A stretch of DNA of 64,000 bases from Mycobacterium sp. GA-0227b (GCF_001499855.1 NZ_LQIK01000004.1:62001-126000), one strand, 5' to 3'. Positions 46,262-56,597 are shown, numbered from the stretch's first letter. Translations and numbers: made by a program. The notes: generated by a model from the sequence alone, not told the origin.

Positions 46262-47604
46262 TTGCGCACCAGCAGACCGTCGGTCCGCACCGGCGCCCGC
46301 GGGCCCGACGGCGCGCCGTCGTCCGCATAGCCGATCGCGATTGCGCCCAACGGTTCCCAGTCATCGGGCAGCCCGAGCTCGTCGCGGACCACATGCGGGG
46401 CGAATATCGTCGAGCCGATCCAGCAGCTGCCGACACCGCGCACGGCCAACGCCACCAGCAGCGCCTGCACCGCCGCGCCGACCGCGACGGTGAACATCGT
46501 GTGCTCGGCGGCGGTACGGTCGGCGTCGGGATAGCTGTGCGCACCGTCGGGAACCAGGAAAGGGATGACGACTTCCGGTGCGTCGTAAAGTATTCGGCCA
46601 CGGTCGACGCGGCGTTCGACGGCCTCGGCGGAGCGGCCATCGGCCGACAGATCGGCGCGCCACTTGTCTTTCATCCGATCGAGTAGCGCCAGCCGTCTGT
46701 CCCGGTCCTGCAACCACACGAACCGCACCGGCCGCGTGTGGTGCGGTGCCGGCGCGGTGAGGGCCTCCGCGACAGCGGCTTCCACGAGCTCATGGGCTAC
46801 GGGCTCAGCGGAGAACCGGCGCACCGACCGGCGCAGCAGCTGGGCCTGACTCCTGCCCAGCGCGATGGCTTCCTCGGTGCCCAGCCAGAACAAGTCCTCC
46901 TCGCCCGCCCGGACCAGCTTGCGCGCCGTCGAACCGTCGTCTGCCAGTGGCAGCCCGCGCAGCACCGCCACAGGGATGTCGGTCAGCTTGCCCTTCACCA
47001 GATCCGCTGCCGCAGCGATCTCGTCGGCGACCGCGATCTCGGTGACGATCAGCTCGTTGCCGTGCCGGTCGAGCGATCCCTCATACCCGTGCAGCACGGT
47101 CAGGCCGGCGGCCCCGATGGCCACGTCGATCTGCCCGTTGCGCCATGCCCGGCCCATGGTGTCGGTGACGACCACGCCGACGGTCACACCGAGGCGCTCA
47201 CCCAGAGCGGTTCGCAGCGCGGCCGCGCTGGCGTCGGGATCGGTTGGCAACAGCGCAAGTTCGGCGGAGTCGACGTTGGATCCGTCGACTCCTGCGGCGG
47301 CCTGAACCAATCCGATCTTGTTCTCGGTGATCAGTGTGCGGCCTTTGCGGGCCAGCACGCGAACCGCCTCGGAGTCGATGAGCTTGCGGCGCAGGGCATC
47401 GCGCTCTTCCGGATCGGCGGGGGCGTCGACGATGCGTCCCTCGCACTTCGACAGCACCTTGCTGGTCACCACCACGACGTCGTCGTCGCGCAGCCACGGT
47501 GCAGCATCGGCGATCGCCGCGGCGAGGTCGTCACCGGGCCGGAACTCCGGCAACCCGGGCACCGGGAGAAGTTCGACGGCAGCGGCCGTTCCGTGCTCGG
47601 TCAC
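46258..47604 (-). CDS. fbiB: Bifunctional F420 biosynthesis protein FbiB
   Basis: 448 aa. N-terminal CofE-like gamma-glutamyl ligase (residues 1-~245: [40 protein letters not shown]) and C-terminal nitroreductase-like FMN domain ([36 protein letters not shown]). It adds glutamates to F420-0 and reduces dehydro-F420. GTG start at 47604 overlaps the fbiA stop. Length equals M. tuberculosis FbiB. Confidence 0.94.
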   Translation of the reverse strand: MTEHGTAAAVELLPVPGLPEFRPGDDLAAAIADAAPWLRDDDVVVVTSKVLSKCEGRIVDAPADPEERDALRRKLIDSEAVRVLARKGRTLITENKIGLVQAAAGVDGSNVDSAELALLPTDPDASAAALRTALGERLGVTVGVVVTDTMGRAWRNGQIDVAIGAAGLTVLHGYEGSLDRHGNELIVTEIAVADEIAAAADLVKGKLTDIPVAVLRGLPLADDGSTARKLVRAGEEDLFWLGTEEAIALGRSQAQLLRRSVRRFSAEPVAHELVEAAVAEALTAPAPHHTRPVRFVWLQDRDRRLALLDRMKDKWRADLSADGRSAEAVERRVDRGRILYDAPEVVIPFLVPDGAHSYPDADRTAAEHTMFTVAVGAAVQALLVALAVRGVGSCWIGSTIFAPHVVRDELGLPDDWEPLGAIAIGYADDGAPSGPRAPVRTDGLLVRK

Positions 47605-48620
47605 GGTTTCACGCCCGCTAAATCCAGTCCGGCGCGCACCATTTCGCCGGTCGCCGCGGGGTCGGACATCAACAGCGGCACGGAGCGGACCTCGACACCG
47701 TCTATCTCGGCGTGGTCGTCCTCGTGCACCAGCCAGCCGTCGAGGATCCCGACGCCGGAGCGCGCGCCGTAGTGCCGGCCGACGGCCTCCGAGGTGCTCG
47801 GCACGCCGATCACCGACAGACATTCGTCCGCCATGCCGCGCAACGGCTTTCCGCCGATGATGGGGGAGTAGCCGATGACCGGTGCCGGTGTCGACCGCAG
47901 CGCGCCGCGGACACCCGGCACGGCGAGGATCGCGCCGATGCTCACCACCGGGTTGGACGGCGCGATCATGACGACATCGGCGGATTCGATCGCCTCGGTG
48001 ACGCCGGGCCCCGCCGTGGCTTTATCGGCGCCGACGAAAGCGAAGCTGTGCGTGGGCACCTGCGCGCGGTAGCGCACCCACCACTCCTGGAAGTGGATGG
48101 CGCGTTTCTCGCCGGCGTGCTCACCGGGTCCCGGATCGGTGATGACGACGTGGGTTTCACTGCGGTCGTCGCTGGCGGGCAGCAGCGTCGCGCCCGGCGA
48201 CCATCTCTTGCACAGCGCCTCGGTCACCTGCGACAGCGGGTAGCCGGCGCGCAGCATCTGGCTGCGCACGAGGTGAGTCGCGAGATCCCGGTCGCCGAGC
48301 CCGAACCAGTCCGGTTGTACGCCGTAAGCCGCGAGTTCCTCTTTGGCATGCCAGGTTTCGTTGCGATGTCCCCATCCGCGGTCCGGGTCTATGCCGCCGC
48401 CGAGCGTGTACATGCACGTGTCGAGGTCGGGGCAGATGCGCACCCCGAACATCCATGCGTCGTCACCGACGTTGACCACAGCCGTCAGTTCATGCACTGT
48501 AGAATCATCAGTCACAGCAGCATCTTTCGTGACAGCGAATTGCCCGAGCCCCAGCATGTGCTGCACGCCGAGTAGGAAGCGTGCGCCACCGACGCCGCCG
48601 ACGAGTACCGTGACCTTCAC
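47601..48620 (-). CDS. fbiA: F420 biosynthesis transferase FbiA
   Basis: 339 aa CofD-like. [20 protein letters not shown] at the N-terminus, [60 protein letters not shown]. Transfers the 2-phospho(enol)lactate moiety to Fo, making (dehydro)F420-0. GTG 48620 puts the first strand at the proper distance. Divergent from whiB2. Confidence 0.94.
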   Translation of the reverse strand: MKVTVLVGGVGGARFLLGVQHMLGLGQFAVTKDAAVTDDSTVHELTAVVNVGDDAWMFGVRICPDLDTCMYTLGGGIDPDRGWGHRNETWHAKEELAAYGVQPDWFGLGDRDLATHLVRSQMLRAGYPLSQVTEALCKRWSPGATLLPASDDRSETHVVITDPGPGEHAGEKRAIHFQEWWVRYRAQVPTHSFAFVGADKATAGPGVTEAIESADVVMIAPSNPVVSIGAILAVPGVRGALRSTPAPVIGYSPIIGGKPLRGMADECLSVIGVPSTSEAVGRHYGARSGVGILDGWLVHEDDHAEIDGVEVRSVPLLMSDPAATGEMVRAGLDLAGVKP

Positions 48621-48944
48621 ATCGACCGAGCGTAGGCCGTCCAAGCGAATTCGGTTCGCCCAGGAGTGCCTCAATCCTCGGGGGGCCCGTGGGATTCGCG
48701 GAATGTGACAGACACGCCGTGGTAACGACTCGCCGCATTTCGATCACGGAATGGTATGAATTCCTGTTCTAACGCTTGACCGGGGCAGCTCACGCGTGTG
48801 TAATCACACCAGTGTCATTTCCCGGTAGGCCATCCGGTTCCGGTGCCGCAGACCGAGATTCGATCACTTGTTCGAATTGAATGGGTCCCACGTTCCGGTG
48901 GGGCGCTTATAGGGGATCAGCGAAACCAGGTGAGGAGGCCGAAG
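48621..48944. other. 324-nt fbiA-whiB2 divergent intergenic region
   Basis: Contains the whiB2 promoter (48776-48804) with a GTGTG-TAAT-CACAC dyad across its -10, and about 135 nt of whiB2 leader with no other recognised structure. No coding frame supported. Confidence 0.6.
48776..48804 (+). promoter_or_regulatory. SigA-type promoter of whiB2 with overlapping dyad
   Basis: TTGACC (48776-48781), 17 nt, TGTAAT (48799-48804). GTGTG (48796-48800) and CACAC (48805-48809) form an inverted repeat around TAAT, covering the -10, so a bound regulator would block polymerase. Confidence 0.65.
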
Positions 48945-49340
48945 ATGTCTTTTGAGTACGGCGATTTCGATCGTCTGATTCGGTTTGACAACCGATTCCT
49001 CGGCTCAGTAGACAGCGCCCCGCACGCCAATTCCGGATCGGCACCTGTTGAGACGCCCCGGCGTCCCCAGCTAAGTCTGGTGCCCGATCCGATCGACGTT
49101 GCGCCGGCGCTTACACCCGAAGACGATCTGTGGCAGGAGCGCGCGCTGTGCGCTCAGACCGACCCCGAGGCATTCTTCCCCGAGAAGGGTGGCTCGACGC
49201 GCGAAGCCAAGCGAATCTGCCAGGGCTGCGAGGTGCGCGACGCGTGCCTGGAGTACGCGCTGGCGCACGACGAGCGCTTCGGCATCTGGGGCGGCCTGTC
49301 CGAACGCGAGCGTCGTCGGCTCAAGCGCGGAATCATCTGA
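48945..49340 (+). CDS. whiB2: WhiB2 (WhmD) iron-sulfur transcription regulator
   Basis: 131 aa. Four Cys ligands of the 4Fe-4S cluster at C69, C92, C95 and C101 (CQGCEVRDAC), GIWGG turn (113-117) and the basic DNA-binding tail ERERRRLKRGII. N-terminus SFEYGDFDRLIRFDNRFLGS identifies WhmD/WhiB2, which controls septation and is essential in mycobacteria. ATG 48945 has GAGGAGG 8 nt upstream. Confidence 0.95.
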   Translation: MSFEYGDFDRLIRFDNRFLGSVDSAPHANSGSAPVETPRRPQLSLVPDPIDVAPALTPEDDLWQERALCAQTDPEAFFPEKGGSTREAKRICQGCEVRDACLEYALAHDERFGIWGGLSERERRRLKRGII

Positions 49341-49349
49341 CCGCAGCGG

Positions 49350-49814
49350 TCAATCGTCGTCGATCGTCGGGTCGATGACCGAAGGCTCGACGCCCAGATA
49401 CGTGGCGACCTGAGCCACCAGAATCTCATGCAGCAGCTCTTCGAGTTCGACAACATCCTTGGCGCGCCGCTCGATCGGCTTGCGGAACAACACAATCCGC
49501 GCCCTTGTGGCGTTACCCCGAACATCGACACCAGCCGGGATCAGCCGGGCCAGCGCAATCGGCCCGTCGGCGATCACCTCCGGCGGCCACTGCACACTGT
49601 CGGGATCTTTCGGCGCGATCCGCGGAATCTCGTCGACCGCCACATCCAGCGCCGTCAGCCGGTCCTGCCAACGCCGTTCGATCGGCTCGTAAGCCTCGAG
49701 CACCGCCATGTCGAACCGCTCGGCGCGACTGCGCCAACCCGGCACCGTGGGAGGAAGCAACGGTCCGCGCATGTCGCGGCCCCGGCGCGAGCGCAGATAT
49801 TGCCGCTTGACCAC
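49350..49814 (-). CDS. Metallopeptidase-like protein (zincin family, Rv3259-like)
   Basis: 154 aa. MRGPLLPPTVPGWRSRAERF and VLEAYEPIERRW start the conserved part; near the end ELEELLHEILVAQVATYLGV holds His-Glu but not a full HExxH motif, so catalysis is doubtful. GTG at 49814 is preceded by AGGAG at 10 nt and keeps the basic N-terminus (VVKRQYLRSRRGRD). Convergent with whiB2, divergent from the DUF3499 gene. Conserved at this locus in mycobacteria. Confidence 0.8.
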   Translation of the reverse strand: MVKRQYLRSRRGRDMRGPLLPPTVPGWRSRAERFDMAVLEAYEPIERRWQDRLTALDVAVDEIPRIAPKDPDSVQWPPEVIADGPIALARLIPAGVDVRGNATRARIVLFRKPIERRAKDVVELEELLHEILVAQVATYLGVEPSVIDPTIDDD

Positions 49815-49928
49815 CGCCTCGGTGCTCCTCTCGTGCGGGTGAACAAGATCGTAACGGTTCGAGATCGGCCGTCGGCGGGCTGCGCGTGTCCGGCGACGTG
49901 CGGCGTGCGGCCACGATAGCCTTCCGCT

Positions 49929-50348
49929 GTGAACGTTCCCCGTCGCTGCTGCCGGCCCGGGTGCCCGCATTATGCGGTCGCGACGCTGACATTCGTCTAC
50001 GCGGACTCCACCGCGGTGGTCGGGCCGCTGGCCACGGTGGCCGAACCGCACTCGTGGGACCTGTGCGTGGTGCATGCCGGTCGGGTCACCGCGCCGCGCG
50101 GCTGGGAACTGGTTCGGCACGCGGGTCCACTGCCGTCTCATCCCGACGAGGACGACCTCGTCGCGCTCGCGGACGCGGTCCGCGAGGGCCGCGACCTCGC
50201 TCCGCCGGTCAACGGGGTGGCGACCGGCTTCTCCGATCCGGTCACCGGCGCGCACGGCGGCTCCCTGATGGCACCGCCGGCCAGGCGTCCGGAGTCCAAC
50301 GGCCGTCGCCGGGGCCATCTGCGGGTGTTGCCCGACCCCACTGACTAG
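49929..50348 (+). CDS. DUF3499 zinc-ribbon-like protein
   Basis: 139 aa. Cys motifs CCRPGCPHYAVATLTFVY at the N-terminus and WDLCVVHAGR near residue 45 likely bind one zinc. The C-terminal ~60 residues are disordered. Conserved between the Rv3259 homologue and pmmA (Rv3258c). GTG start. Function unknown. Confidence 0.85.
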   Translation: MNVPRRCCRPGCPHYAVATLTFVYADSTAVVGPLATVAEPHSWDLCVVHAGRVTAPRGWELVRHAGPLPSHPDEDDLVALADAVREGRDLAPPVNGVATGFSDPVTGAHGGSLMAPPARRPESNGRRRGHLRVLPDPTD

Positions 50349-50412
50349 TTCACGTGTACGCCTTCACGGACGGTTAGGCTGGCGCCAGCAGTACCACGTC
50401 ACAAGGAGTTCT

Positions 50413-51810
50413 ATGTCACGGCCCGCCGCGGCTGTTCATCGCGTCATCAAGGCCTATGACGTGCGTGGCCTGGTCGGATCCGAACTCGATGAGCGGTTCG
50501 TCGCCGACGTCGGCGGTGCCTTCGCCCGCCTCATGCGCGACGGCGCGTCGCAGGTGGTGATCGGTTACGATATGCGGGCGAGTTCGCCGGCGCTGGCAGC
50601 GGCCTTCGCCGACGGCGTGACTGGGCAGGGCCTCGACGTGGTGCGGATCGGACTCGCCTCGACCGACCAGCTGTACTTCGCCTCGGGTCTGCTGGACTGC
50701 CCCGGCGCGATGTTCACCGCCAGCCACAACCCGGCCGCCTACAACGGCATCAAGCTCTGCCGTGCCGGCGCGAAACCGGTGGGCAAGGACACCGGCTTGT
50801 CGAGCATCGCCGAAGAGGTCATCGCCGGTGTCCCCGGCTACGACGGTGCGCACGGCAGCATCAGCGACCGCGACGTATTGGGCGAATACGGCGAGTTTCT
50901 GCGCTCGCTGGTGAGCCTGGCGGAGTTGCGACCGCTGAAGGTCGCCGTCGACGCGGGCAACGGGATGGCCGGCCACACCGCCCCCGCGGTGCTGGGCCCG
51001 ATCCCCGGGATCACGTTGTCGCCGCTGTACTTCGAGCTCGACGGCACCTTCCCGAACCACGAGGCCAACCCACTGGACCCCGCCAACCTGGCCGATCTGC
51101 AGGAGTACGTCGTCCAATCCGGCGCCGACATCGGGCTGGCCTTCGACGGCGACGCCGACCGGTGTTTCGTCGTCGACGAGAAGGGGCATCCGGTGTCGCC
51201 GTCGGCGGTGACCGCGCTGGTGGCCGCACGGGAACTCGGTAGGGAGATCGGCGCCACGGTGATTCACAATCTGATCACCTCGCGGGCAGTGCCCGAGCTG
51301 GTGACCGAGCGGGGCGGTACGCCCGTGCGCAGCCGTGTCGGGCACTCCTATATCAAGGCGCTGATGGCCGACACCGGTGCGATCTTCGGCGGCGAGCATT
51401 CGGCGCACTACTACTTCCGCGACTTCTGGGGCGCCGACTCCGGCATGCTGGCCGCGCTGCACGTGTTGGCCGCGCTGGGCGAGCAGGACCGCCCGTTATC
51501 GGATTTCATGGCCGACTACCAGCGCTACGAGGCATCCGGGGAAATCAACTTCACGGTCACCGATGCCGAGCGATGTGTGGACGACGTGCTCAAGGCGTTC
51601 GGCTCCCGGATCCACTCGATCGACCACCTCGACGGGGTCACGGTCGACCTGGGTGAGGGGATTTGGTTCAACCTGCGCATGTCGAATACAGAACCGCTGC
51701 TGCGGCTCAACGTCGAAGCCCGCAGCACCGAGGAGGTCGATGCGATCGTCGGCGAGATCTCCAGGACCGTTCGCGCGCAGGTTCCCTCCGAATCCGAGGC
51801 CGCGACGTGA
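50413..51810 (+). CDS. pmmA: Phosphomannomutase
   Basis: 465 aa. Active Ser104 in MFTASHNPAAYNGIK, metal loop AFDGDADRCFVVDE, substrate loop GGEHSAHYYFRDFW and C-terminal phosphate-binding RMSNTEPLLRLNVEA. Interconverts mannose 6- and 1-phosphate for GDP-mannose. RBS AAGGAG. GTGA overlap with the next gene. Works with ManA and ManB, all in this window. Confidence 0.94.
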   Translation: MSRPAAAVHRVIKAYDVRGLVGSELDERFVADVGGAFARLMRDGASQVVIGYDMRASSPALAAAFADGVTGQGLDVVRIGLASTDQLYFASGLLDCPGAMFTASHNPAAYNGIKLCRAGAKPVGKDTGLSSIAEEVIAGVPGYDGAHGSISDRDVLGEYGEFLRSLVSLAELRPLKVAVDAGNGMAGHTAPAVLGPIPGITLSPLYFELDGTFPNHEANPLDPANLADLQEYVVQSGADIGLAFDGDADRCFVVDEKGHPVSPSAVTALVAARELGREIGATVIHNLITSRAVPELVTERGGTPVRSRVGHSYIKALMADTGAIFGGEHSAHYYFRDFWGADSGMLAALHVLAALGEQDRPLSDFMADYQRYEASGEINFTVTDAERCVDDVLKAFGSRIHSIDHLDGVTVDLGEGIWFNLRMSNTEPLLRLNVEARSTEEVDAIVGEISRTVRAQVPSESEAAT

Positions 51811-52916
51811 CTGCGGGTCCGCCGTCCTCGGCCGCGGTGGTGAACCTCGACGACGTCGACGGCCTGCTGCGCGCCGACCGCGACGGCCTGCTGCGCGCCG
51901 CTTCAACAGCCGGTGCCCAAGTGCGGGCCACCGCCGCCGCGCTGGACGAGGGAGAACTCGAATCGTTACGGGCGGACGGCCCGCCCCGCACCCTGATCTG
52001 GGTTGCCGGTCGCGGGAACTCCGAGACCGCGGGATCGGTGCTGGCCGCGGCGTTCGGCGCGTCGGTGGCGGCGCCGATCGTCGTCGCCGCGGAGGTGCCG
52101 CCGTGGATCGGTCCGTTGGACGTGCTGGTCGTCGCGGGCGACGATGCGGGGGATCCCGCGCTGGTGAACGCCGCCGCGACCGGGGTGCGACGCGGCGCCC
52201 GGGTGGTCGTCGCCGCGCCGTACGAAGGCCCGTTGCGCGACGTCGCGGCGGGCAGGGCCGTGGTGCTGGCGCCGCGGGTCTGGGTGCCCGACGAATTCGG
52301 TCTGGTGCGCTACCTCGCCGTCGGGCTGGCGACGCTGAGCGTCGTCGATCCGGCCATGCACGTCGACCTCGCGGCGCTGGCCGACGAACTCGATGCCGAG
52401 GCGCTTCGCAACAGCGCGGCGCGCGAACTGTTCACCAACCCGGCCAAGACGCTGGCCGAGCAGATGTCGGACCGCGATGTCGTGCTGTCCGGTGACAGCG
52501 CGGCGACGCTCGCGATGGCCCGGCACTGTGCCGCGATTCTGCTGCGCATCGCCCATCGAGTGGTCGCCGCGGTCGGCTTGGCCGACGCACTGGTGGCGAT
52601 GCGCGGCGGCATGGGGGACACCTCGGCGGCCGACCGGGAACGGTCGATCTTCCACGACGAGCAGATCGACGGTCCGCTTCCACCGCGGGTGCGCACATTC
52701 GTGCTGACCACCGACGCGGAGCGGCCAACCGTCGTCGCCCGAGCCGTGGGCCTGGACGACGTCGACGTGATCAGCGCCCAGGACGTGCCCGAACTGCCGG
52801 AGGGAGCGGCCGTTCCGGATGCGTCGTCGGCGGCCGGACGTCTGGAACAACAGCTGGCGATGCTCGCCGTCCGGCTGGAGATGACCGCCGTGTACCTGAA
52901 ACTAGTTCGAGGTTAG
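51807..52916 (+). CDS. SIS-domain protein, phosphoglucose/phosphomannose isomerase-like (Rv3256c homologue)
   Basis: 369 aa. LIWVAGRGNSETAGSVLAAA and VLVVAGDDAGDPALVNAAAT are the phosphate loops of an SIS fold; the catalytic residues of bifunctional PGI/PMI are not clearly preserved. Located between pmmA and manA with overlaps or 4-nt spacing, so a role in mannose metabolism is likely. Confidence 0.85.
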   Translation: MTAGPPSSAAVVNLDDVDGLLRADRDGLLRAASTAGAQVRATAAALDEGELESLRADGPPRTLIWVAGRGNSETAGSVLAAAFGASVAAPIVVAAEVPPWIGPLDVLVVAGDDAGDPALVNAAATGVRRGARVVVAAPYEGPLRDVAAGRAVVLAPRVWVPDEFGLVRYLAVGLATLSVVDPAMHVDLAALADELDAEALRNSAARELFTNPAKTLAEQMSDRDVVLSGDSAATLAMARHCAAILLRIAHRVVAAVGLADALVAMRGGMGDTSAADRERSIFHDEQIDGPLPPRVRTFVLTTDAERPTVVARAVGLDDVDVISAQDVPELPEGAAVPDASSAAGRLEQQLAMLAVRLEMTAVYLKLVRG

Positions 52917-52920
52917 CCAA

Positions 52921-54147
52921 GTGCACCTGCTACGCGGAGCGGTGCGGACCTATGCCTGGGGTTCGCGCACCGATATTGCCGAGTTCACCGGAAGGGCTTG
53001 TCCCACAGCGCATCCTGAAGCGGAGTTGTGGTTCGGTGCGCACCCCGGCGATCCGGCCATGCTGGTGACCGAGGACGGGCAGCGCTCGCTGCTCGCCGCA
53101 CTGCGCGACGATCCCGAGGGTCAGTTGGGTGCGGCGGTGTGTGCGCGGTTCGGCGACACGCTGCCCTTCCTGGTGAAGGTGCTGGCCGCAGACGAGCCGC
53201 TGTCGCTGCAGGCGCACCCCAGCGCCGAACAGGCGCTGGAGGGTTTCGAGCGGGAGAACAGACTGGGCATTCCCGTGTCGGCGCCGAACCGCAATTACCG
53301 CGATCCCAGCCACAAGCCGGAATTGATCGTCGCCCTGAGCCAGTTCGAGGCGCTGGCGGGTTTCCGGCCCGCCGCGGGGAGCATCGAGTTGATGCGGGCG
53401 CTCGCGGTCACCGATCTCGATCCGTACGTCAACCTGCTTTCCGGCCAACCCGACGCCGGCGGACTGCGCGCGTTGTTCACCACCTGGATCACCGCGCCGC
53501 AACCCGACCTCGACGTGCTGGTGCCCGCCGTGATCGACGGCGCCATTCACTATGTCCGGTCCGGCAGAAGAGAATTCGCGGCTGAAGCCAAGACGGTGCT
53601 GGAGCTCGGCGAACGTTATCCCGGCGACGCGGGTGTGCTGGCCTCGTTGCTGCTCAACCGCATCACGTTGAAGCCGGGCGAAGGAATCTACCTACCCGCG
53701 GGCAATCTGCACACTTACCTCAACGGCGTCGGCGTGGAGGTGATGGCCAACTCCGACAACGTGTTACGCGGTGGGCTCACCCCAAAGCACGTCGACGTGC
53801 CGGAGTTGTTGCGTGTTCTCGACTTCACGCCCGCCGCTGACGTGGTGGTCCGGCCCGAGGAGGTCGAGGACGGCATCGAGTCGGTCTACCGCACCCCGGC
53901 GCCCGAGTTCGCGGTGTCGGTGCTGCACATCGACGGGGACCGGACCGGCCACGAGATCGACGCGCCCACGCGACACGACGGTCCGCAGATCCTGTTGTGC
54001 ACCGAGGGCTCGACCGTCGTGCACGCCAAGGGCGGCACAGTCACGCTGAACAAGGGATCGGCGGCGTGGGTGTCGGCCGACGAGGGACCGATCCGGCTCG
54101 CCGCGACGCAGCCGACGAAACTGTTCCGCGCGACCGTCGGAATCTAG
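52921..54147 (+). CDS. manA: Mannose-6-phosphate isomerase
   Basis: 408 aa type I PMI. Zinc ligands in SLQAHPSAEQALEGF and DPSHKPELIVALSQFEAL, active-site YLPAGNLHTYLNGVGVEVMA and SDNVLRGGLTPKHVDVPELL. Connects fructose 6-phosphate with mannose 6-phosphate. GTG start 4 nt after the previous stop. Confidence 0.94.
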   Translation: MHLLRGAVRTYAWGSRTDIAEFTGRACPTAHPEAELWFGAHPGDPAMLVTEDGQRSLLAALRDDPEGQLGAAVCARFGDTLPFLVKVLAADEPLSLQAHPSAEQALEGFERENRLGIPVSAPNRNYRDPSHKPELIVALSQFEALAGFRPAAGSIELMRALAVTDLDPYVNLLSGQPDAGGLRALFTTWITAPQPDLDVLVPAVIDGAIHYVRSGRREFAAEAKTVLELGERYPGDAGVLASLLLNRITLKPGEGIYLPAGNLHTYLNGVGVEVMANSDNVLRGGLTPKHVDVPELLRVLDFTPAADVVVRPEEVEDGIESVYRTPAPEFAVSVLHIDGDRTGHEIDAPTRHDGPQILLCTEGSTVVHAKGGTVTLNKGSAAWVSADEGPIRLAATQPTKLFRATVGI

Positions 54148-54157
54148 CGCGCGCCGC

Positions 54158-55117
54158 TCAGTGCGGCGTGTCTTCCTTCGTGCGCCTGCCGAAGGGCAAC
54201 ACATGCATGATCGCCACGATCACGGCGCCGACGGCCAATCCGATGACGGCCGAGGCCGCGGTGTTGGTGAGCCACGCCAACACGCCGCCGACGCCCTGCA
54301 CGGCGTGGTGGATGAAGTCCTCCGCGTGGTGCACCAGCCCGTACGGAGCGTGCCAACCCACGTCGTCGGTTCCGACGAGCAGGATGTGACCGCCCACCCA
54401 CAGCATCGCGACCGTCCCGATGGTCGACAGCGCGGCGAGCAGTTTGGGCATCCCCACGACCAGTCCCCGGCCCACCTTCTGTGCGAACGATGACGAGCGC
54501 TGGGTGAGGCGCAGCCCGATGTCGTCCATCTTCACGATCAGCCCGACGACGCCGTAGACCGCAAGGGTGATGACGATCGCGACCACGATCAGGATGATCA
54601 ACCTCGGCCAGAACCGTTCGCTGGCCACCTCGTTCAACGCGATCACCATGATCTCGGCGGACAGGATGAAGTCGGTGCGGATGGCGCCCGCGGCCATCTG
54701 TTTCTCGGCGTCCACGCCGATGGCGGCGGTGGGGACGGCGTGCTGGTCGTGCCCGCCGTGTTTACTCAAGCGGCCCCACACCTTTTCGGCGCCCTCGTAG
54801 CACAGGTATGTGGCGCCGAGCATCAACAGCGGGGTCAGGAGCCACGGCGCGAACTGGCTGAGCAGCATGGCGGCCGGCAGGATGAACAGCAGCTTGTTGC
54901 GCAGCGATCCGATGGCGATCCGTTTGATGATCGGCAGCTCGCGGTCGGCGGTGAGGCCGTGCACGTACTGCGGCGTCACCGCGGTGTCGTCGACGACCAC
55001 CCCGGCGGCCTTGGCTGTCGCCCGGCCCGCTGCCGCGCCGATGTCGTCGACCGATGCCGCCGCCATCCGCGCCAGCACCGCAACATCGTCGAGAAGCCCG
55101 AACAGACCCGCGCTCAT
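54158..55117 (-). CDS. DUF808 (YedI-like) membrane protein
   Basis: 319 aa. SAGLFGLLDDVAVLARMAAA and SVDDIGAAAGRATAKAAGVV then VVDDTAVTPQYVHGL are family landmarks. About five membrane segments follow (LLFILPAAMLLSQFAPWLLT, LIILIVVAIVITLAVYGVVG, LLAALSTIGTVAMLWVGGHI, AVIGLAVGAVIVAIMHVLPF). Function unknown. RBS GAGGACG before the ATG. Confidence 0.9.
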   Translation of the reverse strand: MSAGLFGLLDDVAVLARMAAASVDDIGAAAGRATAKAAGVVVDDTAVTPQYVHGLTADRELPIIKRIAIGSLRNKLLFILPAAMLLSQFAPWLLTPLLMLGATYLCYEGAEKVWGRLSKHGGHDQHAVPTAAIGVDAEKQMAAGAIRTDFILSAEIMVIALNEVASERFWPRLIILIVVAIVITLAVYGVVGLIVKMDDIGLRLTQRSSSFAQKVGRGLVVGMPKLLAALSTIGTVAMLWVGGHILLVGTDDVGWHAPYGLVHHAEDFIHHAVQGVGGVLAWLTNTAASAVIGLAVGAVIVAIMHVLPFGRRTKEDTPH

Positions 55118-55171
55118 CGCGTCCTCGTCATGGCTACCAAATTACCGGGGCAGGTACCGCGCACCGGGTCC

Positions 55172-56542
55172 TCATGCCGATTGCGGGACCCGAACCGGTT
55201 TCTCGGCCGCCCGTTTCTCGGCCCACCACAACCGCATGTTGTGGCGGATGGTGCGACCGACAAGGCGCGGCGACGGAACCATGTAGAGGCTGTCGAGCAG
55301 GCTGAACCGGCGCAGAAACCACTCGGCCAGAACGGGGTCGGTCTCTGCCGCGCCGAGGAACTGATCGAACAGCCCGCCCACCGGCTTGTACCACCATTTC
55401 GACTTGCCGGTCGCGTTGTGCAGGGTGAGGTCGCCGATGGCCGTCATCATCCAGACCGGCCAAGTCGTCTTCGCCGTGGCTTTGGCCAGTCGGCCCGCGA
55501 CATCGGCGATTCCCGATTCCAGCACCGTGCGCAGATTGCCGGCCTGGATAGCCGTCATGGTCATGCCTTGGCCGAAGGTCGGGTTGAAGCTGACGACGGC
55601 GTCGCCGAACGGGAAGATGCCCGCCGGGAAGCGTTCGAGATCGTCGTAGCGACGCCAACGACTCGTCGGGTACCGGTGAAACGCCATCTCGCCCAGCGGC
55701 GTCCCTTGACGCAGCGCGGCCGACACGTGCGCGGGCAGGATCTCGCCGGCCAAGTCGAGGATTTGCCCGACGTTCTGCGGCGGTGCCACCTTGCCGACGC
55801 CGAAGGTCGTGACGTTCCAGTTGCCGTCCTCGTAGAACAACATGCCGATGCCGAGCGGTTGCGCCCGCGAAGCCCCTGCGACCACCACCTTTTCGGCGAG
55901 CAGACCCTCGGGGACATGGAACTGGTGGCTGGCGTAGCCGATGCCGACGTCGACGGTTTCCTCGGCCGGACGTTCATAACCCCATTTTTCGAGCCACCCG
56001 GGCAGCCGGGTACCGCGGCCGGTGGCATCGACGACGAGATCGGCGACGACGGTCTGACCGGAATCGAGCAGCACGCCGGTCACCCGTTCGCGCGCGGCAT
56101 CGTAGGTCGGCTCGGTGACGGCGGCGTGCACGATCCCGACGTTGTCGACGTTCTTCACCCGCTTGCGGATCTGCCATTCCAGTTGTGGGCGGCTCGGCAC
56201 GTAGGCGGTGAACTCCTTCTGCAGCCGGTGCGCGGTGCCCAGGACATGGCCGGCGGCGCCGAAGTGGATGCAGTCCGGCCGGTTCTCCAGGATCGGCACA
56301 CCGTCGGCCACCATGTCGGCGAGCAGCCCCGGGAAGAGCTTTTCGAACTCGTCGGCGCCGCGCGCCATCAACAGGTGGACATGGCGGCCCTGCGGTACCG
56401 CGGCGCGATTCGCCGGGCCGTCGGGCAGGTCGTCGCGCTCGTAAACCGTGACCCGCTCGCTGACGTCGGAGAGTACCCGCGCCGCACACATTCCCGCCAG
56501 ACTTCCCCCGATGACGGTGACGTGTTTATAACTCCGCCCCAT
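55172..56542 (-). CDS. FAD-dependent monooxygenase/oxidoreductase
   Basis: 456 aa. FAD loop VTVIGGSLAGMCAARVLSDV, second motif VVDATGRGTRLPGW, and third FPFGDAVVSFNPTFGQGMTM (GD motif binding the pyrophosphate). Resembles squalene-epoxidase or hydroxylase-like flavoproteins, as Rv3254. Substrate unknown. Divergent from the amino-acid permease (55-nt gap). ATG 56542 gives MGRSYKHVTVIGGS. Confidence 0.87.
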   Translation of the reverse strand: MGRSYKHVTVIGGSLAGMCAARVLSDVSERVTVYERDDLPDGPANRAAVPQGRHVHLLMARGADEFEKLFPGLLADMVADGVPILENRPDCIHFGAAGHVLGTAHRLQKEFTAYVPSRPQLEWQIRKRVKNVDNVGIVHAAVTEPTYDAARERVTGVLLDSGQTVVADLVVDATGRGTRLPGWLEKWGYERPAEETVDVGIGYASHQFHVPEGLLAEKVVVAGASRAQPLGIGMLFYEDGNWNVTTFGVGKVAPPQNVGQILDLAGEILPAHVSAALRQGTPLGEMAFHRYPTSRWRRYDDLERFPAGIFPFGDAVVSFNPTFGQGMTMTAIQAGNLRTVLESGIADVAGRLAKATAKTTWPVWMMTAIGDLTLHNATGKSKWWYKPVGGLFDQFLGAAETDPVLAEWFLRRFSLLDSLYMVPSPRLVGRTIRHNMRLWWAEKRAAEKPVRVPQSA

Positions 56543-56597
56543 CGGGTGCACAGTACTAGCTACATTGCGGGCCACAGCCCAAACAGGAGGAAGCGTC

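Noticed and set aside
49350..50318. Longer version of the metallopeptidase-like gene (322 codons)
   Set aside because: Upstream codons run antisense into the DUF3499 gene; the conserved protein and an RBS support GTG 49814.
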